NCBI RefSeq assembly: GCF_003464165.1
Contig: NZ_QSEK01000019.1
Span: 1 to 58,606 of the forward strand
Source: Eubacterium sp. AM49-13BH
Lineage (GTDB): Bacteria > Bacillota > Clostridia > Lachnospirales > Lachnospiraceae
Direction of reading: 5' to 3'
DNA length: 58,606 nucleotides
Every line of letters begins with the position of its first letter. Position 1 is the first letter of the stretch. The position numbers were made by a program, and so were the translations under genes. The notes below the pieces were generated by a model. It ran no database searches. It saw nothing but the letters and a program-made list of their open reading frames with translations, and was not told the origin of the DNA. Positions 56,280-58,606 of this stretch are shown piece after piece.

Positions 56280-56900
56280 TTACATTTTTCCGCATGAACT
56301 TTTCTTAATCCACTCATCGGGTATCTCAAAATGCTGGTAATCTTTCGCATGTTCCCAGTCGCCGCCCCACTCAAATCCATGTTCTGCAAACACCTTATAG
56401 CACAAATCGTCATGGTCGATTTTGTGTGGAAATTCAATGCTTCTGTCTGTATACTTTTCAGCATTGGCAGGCTCTACATTTCTTCTGCCATCAACATTTT
56501 TCACATAAGGATTATAAAGAGTGTTGATGTCAACTGCCAGCCCTAACGCATGCTTTGACAGCTTCGTCGAATAGGAAATGTATCTGAAATTAAATGCTGA
56601 AGAATTATTATCACTCATCGACTTCTCGTCATCAGCATCATATTCATCAATAAGTCTGATTTTTTCAATCTCATAACCAGCCTCATAAAGCTGCTTAAAT
56701 ATATCAAGCACATCATCAGCAATCAGCCTGCTCACAACCAGCTCACCCTCATGTGGCTCCCCATCAAATCCAACATGCAAAACCTTAAGATACCTCAAAT
56801 CTTCTCTTGGAACAGTGCAGTTGTCCTTGTAGGATTTACCCTGCATCTTTGCAAATATTTCGTCTGGAATTGGTGATATGGTAAATGGTTGGGTGTTCAT
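56280..56900 (-). CDS. D-alanyl-D-alanine carboxypeptidase-like protein, M15 family
   Basis: A 206-residue zinc peptidase of the VanY/L-alanyl-D-glutamate peptidase fold. The zinc ligands are seen as HALGLAVDIN (His and Asp) and DYQHFEIP (His), with a catalytic Asp/Glu in between. No signal peptide is visible, which fits phage endolysin-like or cytoplasmic-exported forms. It trims or cleaves peptidoglycan peptides. AAAGGAG precedes its ATG. Downstream on its strand is an AT-rich hairpin region. Confidence 0.85.
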   Translation of the reverse strand: MNTQPFTISPIPDEIFAKMQGKSYKDNCTVPREDLRYLKVLHVGFDGEPHEGELVVSRLIADDVLDIFKQLYEAGYEIEKIRLIDEYDADDEKSMSDNNSSAFNFRYISYSTKLSKHALGLAVDINTLYNPYVKNVDGRRNVEPANAEKYTDRSIEFPHKIDHDDLCYKVFAEHGFEWGGDWEHAKDYQHFEIPDEWIKKSSCGKM

Positions 56901-56920
56901 GTGTGTGCTCCTTTATTTAT

Positions 56921-57136
56921 CTAATATTCAAATTCTACTATCCTGCAATTCTCACATATGCATGCTTCCACTTTCGTTCTGTGGCTCGCCTTAAGCGGTG
57001 TGATTTCAACAAAGCCTTTGGCTGTTTTCGCATTTGTGAATACTCCAGGCACTTCATCGGCAAAGCTGAATGCGCCGTCTTTACTGCTGAAAAGGTATCC
57101 TTTTCGCATTTCCTTATTACATTTTGGACAAATCAT
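56921..57136 (-). CDS. Small zinc-ribbon protein
   Basis: A 71-residue protein with an N-terminal MICPKCNKEMRKGYL and C-terminal CICENCRIVEFEY, so four cysteines can bind one zinc. It resembles the DUF6487-type small ribbon proteins. ATG 57136 is preferred over an upstream start at 57220 because GAGGTG precedes it and the ribbon is then complete. It lies 10 bp after the XRE-AbrB gene and 20 bp before the peptidase, so the three genes probably form one transcript. Confidence 0.75.
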   Translation of the reverse strand: MICPKCNKEMRKGYLFSSKDGAFSFADEVPGVFTNAKTAKGFVEITPLKASHRTKVEACICENCRIVEFEY

Positions 57137-57146
57137 ACATAACACC

Positions 57147-57587
57147 TCATTCCTTAATATCTTTACTAAGAACCGACATTGCCATGCTAAGTTTTTCTTC
57201 AAACTGCTCCGCTTTAACAAGCGCTATGCCCTCATTGTCATCGCCAAGCACAACCAGCCTGCTGCCATTCACCAGTCCAAAAGTCTCTCTAGCCTCTTTA
57301 GGAATAACTATCTGACCGCGGTCATTCACTGTGACAACACCCCACATGTGTTTGCCTTTCGGTGCTGGTGCCATCTTCTGCCCTTCAAGCTGCACATCGT
57401 CCTTTATTAAGAAATCCATCGTCACGCCATAAAATTCTGCAAGTCTGCCGCATTTTTCAATATCAGGAATTGTTTCACCACGCTCCCATTTGGCATACGC
57501 CTGCCTCGATATTCCAATAACCTCTGCGATATCCTCCTGAGTCTTCCCCGCAAGCGACCTCAGCATAATAAGATTCTCCTGTAGCAT
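57147..57587 (-). CDS. XRE-type regulator fused to AbrB domain
   Basis: A 146-residue regulator with two DNA-binding modules. Residues about 1-60 form an HTH_3 domain (GKTQEDIAEVIGISRQAYAK, then WERGETIPDIEKCGRLAEFY). Residues about 85-130 form a SpoVT/AbrB swapped-hairpin domain (WGVVTVNDRGQIVIPKEARE, then TFGLVNGSRLVVLGDD). ATG 57587 is chosen because AAAGGA precedes it and the HTH starts directly after. Such XRE-AbrB fusions are frequent in Lachnospiraceae as stationary-phase-type regulators. It may control itself and the two downstream genes. Confidence 0.88.
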   Translation of the reverse strand: MLQENLIMLRSLAGKTQEDIAEVIGISRQAYAKWERGETIPDIEKCGRLAEFYGVTMDFLIKDDVQLEGQKMAPAPKGKHMWGVVTVNDRGQIVIPKEARETFGLVNGSRLVVLGDDNEGIALVKAEQFEEKLSMAMSVLSKDIKE

Positions 57588-57731
57588 AATGTCAGTCCTT
57601 TCTGTTGTTATGTATGTATTATAATCCTTGTAAAATGCGGATTCCACCAATTGTAGTTGTCAGAAAAGTGGAAATTGTGTTGGGGTTGGTTGCGTAAAAA
57701 GCATATCATCTTACACTTTTAAAATACTGTA

Positions 57732-58606
57732 TTAAAATATTTTTATATAATTATATCTACGTGCATATGAATTTTCTACTCTTATAAGCTCAAATCCATG
57801 TTCCTTACATATTTTGTTTTTCATTTCATCTCTTGCTTTACCATTGAATTTTCACGATGTTCTTTTCCATCCAATTCAATTGCCAATATAGGAATATCCT
57901 GCCCTTTATATCCTTTTTCATATACAACAAAATCAAATCTTCCCGTATAAAACAAGTCATCGTATGTAGTATTTTCTTGAAAAACATGAGCTATACTGAC
58001 TTCTTTCTGAACAATACACCTATTATTAGTATTAAGGACATTATCTAACGCATGATTTAATGTTGTCAAAAATGCTGCTTCTGTTTGTGTACTATATGGT
58101 TTAATTCCTAATGCTCTTGAGGAGTTCTCTCGGGCAGTTACCTGTGATTCCCCATTTGTATTTACATACTTAACAAGCTCATAAATATCATCTTCTTTAT
58201 CAGTATGTAATCTTTTTAATTGATTAACATCCGTAAGTATTACAAGTTGATCTTTTGCTCTGGATGTTGCAACATTTATAAGTTCTTTATTGTTCTTCAG
58301 CCAATCATACGTTCCTTGATTTGTCTGCTGCGTTAAAGCTAATGAAAATAAAACCACATCTTTTTCATCCCCCTGAAAAGCATGAACCGTTCCACAAGGT
58401 ACATCATCTATGCTATTTCTTTTTAACATTCCATTAATTAATTCTTTTTGATTCGTAAATGGCGTTATTATCCCTATACTTTTATCTCTATTGTTTTTTA
58501 TATATTCAATTATTTCTTCTGCTTCACGTGGTGCTGTATTTTTATAGTGTGTAGTTTCTCCTATTATATTTCTCAAAATAAGAGGATTATTAGATTTTCC
58601 TGCACT
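57732..58606 (-). pseudogene. SF1 (Upf1-like) helicase C-terminus with DUF2726, frameshift, partial
   Basis: The gene enters the window from the right, so only its C-terminal part is seen. It holds SF1 motif V (GTVHAFQGDEKDVVLFSL) and motif VI (NVATSRAKDQLVIL), then a DUF2726 domain (GRFDFVVYEKGYKGQDIP, AIELDGKEHREN). At about 57834-57840 the frame stops after VKQEMK. In another frame the expected end continues as RDEMKNKICKEHGFELIRVE and NSYARRYNYIKIF, to a stop at 57732. One missing base explains both. Such helicases often belong to accessory or defence modules, but the rest of the locus is outside. Confidence 0.8.

Overview
The window comes from a low-GC Firmicute of the Lachnospiraceae, most like the Lachnospira/[Eubacterium] eligens group. 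This is inferred from protein character and gene content: a clostridial type II fatty-acid operon with FabK, flagellin lysine-N-methylase, MalEFG-type importer with a YesMN-type two-component system, and orphan PilT. No rRNA, phage, transposase or CRISPR array is visible.

Layout. 0.1-3.2 kb: pyrG, a BlaI-type repressor, an Sfp-type phosphopantetheinyl transferase and a shredded K+ channel/TrkA remnant. 3.2-11.1 kb: a tight minus-strand run of a FliB-like methylase, a heterodimeric ABC exporter and an ABC-2 exporter. 11.7-17.4 kb: an unusual stretch with three giant imperfect palindromes sharing an almost invariant apical loop, a 62-bp tandem repeat, two unrecognised genes and an amino-acid ABC transporter whose substrate-binding domain is circularly permuted and fused to the permease. 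17.4-24.8 kb: truA, recQ, a GGDEF protein, pilT, nth and an SLC6-type transporter. 24.9-36.9 kb: an alpha-glucan-type ABC importer with a second lipoprotein, its two-component system, glycogen phosphorylase and an AraC regulator. 36.9-40.2 kb: an ATPase behind a phased AT-rich repeat, two small membrane proteins and an AEC transporter. 40.3-49.8 kb: a complete acc/fab operon except fabD, ending in a FabT-like MarR gene, with a consensus promoter and a dyad in front of acpP. 49.9-58.6 kb: DegV/TetR pair, two MATE pumps, an SGNH hydrolase, tRNA-Gly, a M15 peptidase, an XRE-AbrB regulator and the end of an SF1 helicase.

Two observations stand out. First, the three palindromes (476, 220 and 250 bp; one inverted) have quite different stem sequences near the tip but share a 21-nt apical loop, identical in two copies, plus a conserved internal mismatch and a conserved arm block. 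They look like a family of structured RNA or hairpin DNA elements. Second, six protein genes (recQ, pilT, the SLC6 transporter, glgP, accB and the helicase) and the tRNA-Gly acceptor stem each appear to lack exactly one base. These lesions are more likely sequence errors than seven independent mutations, so the broken genes should not be taken as truly lost.
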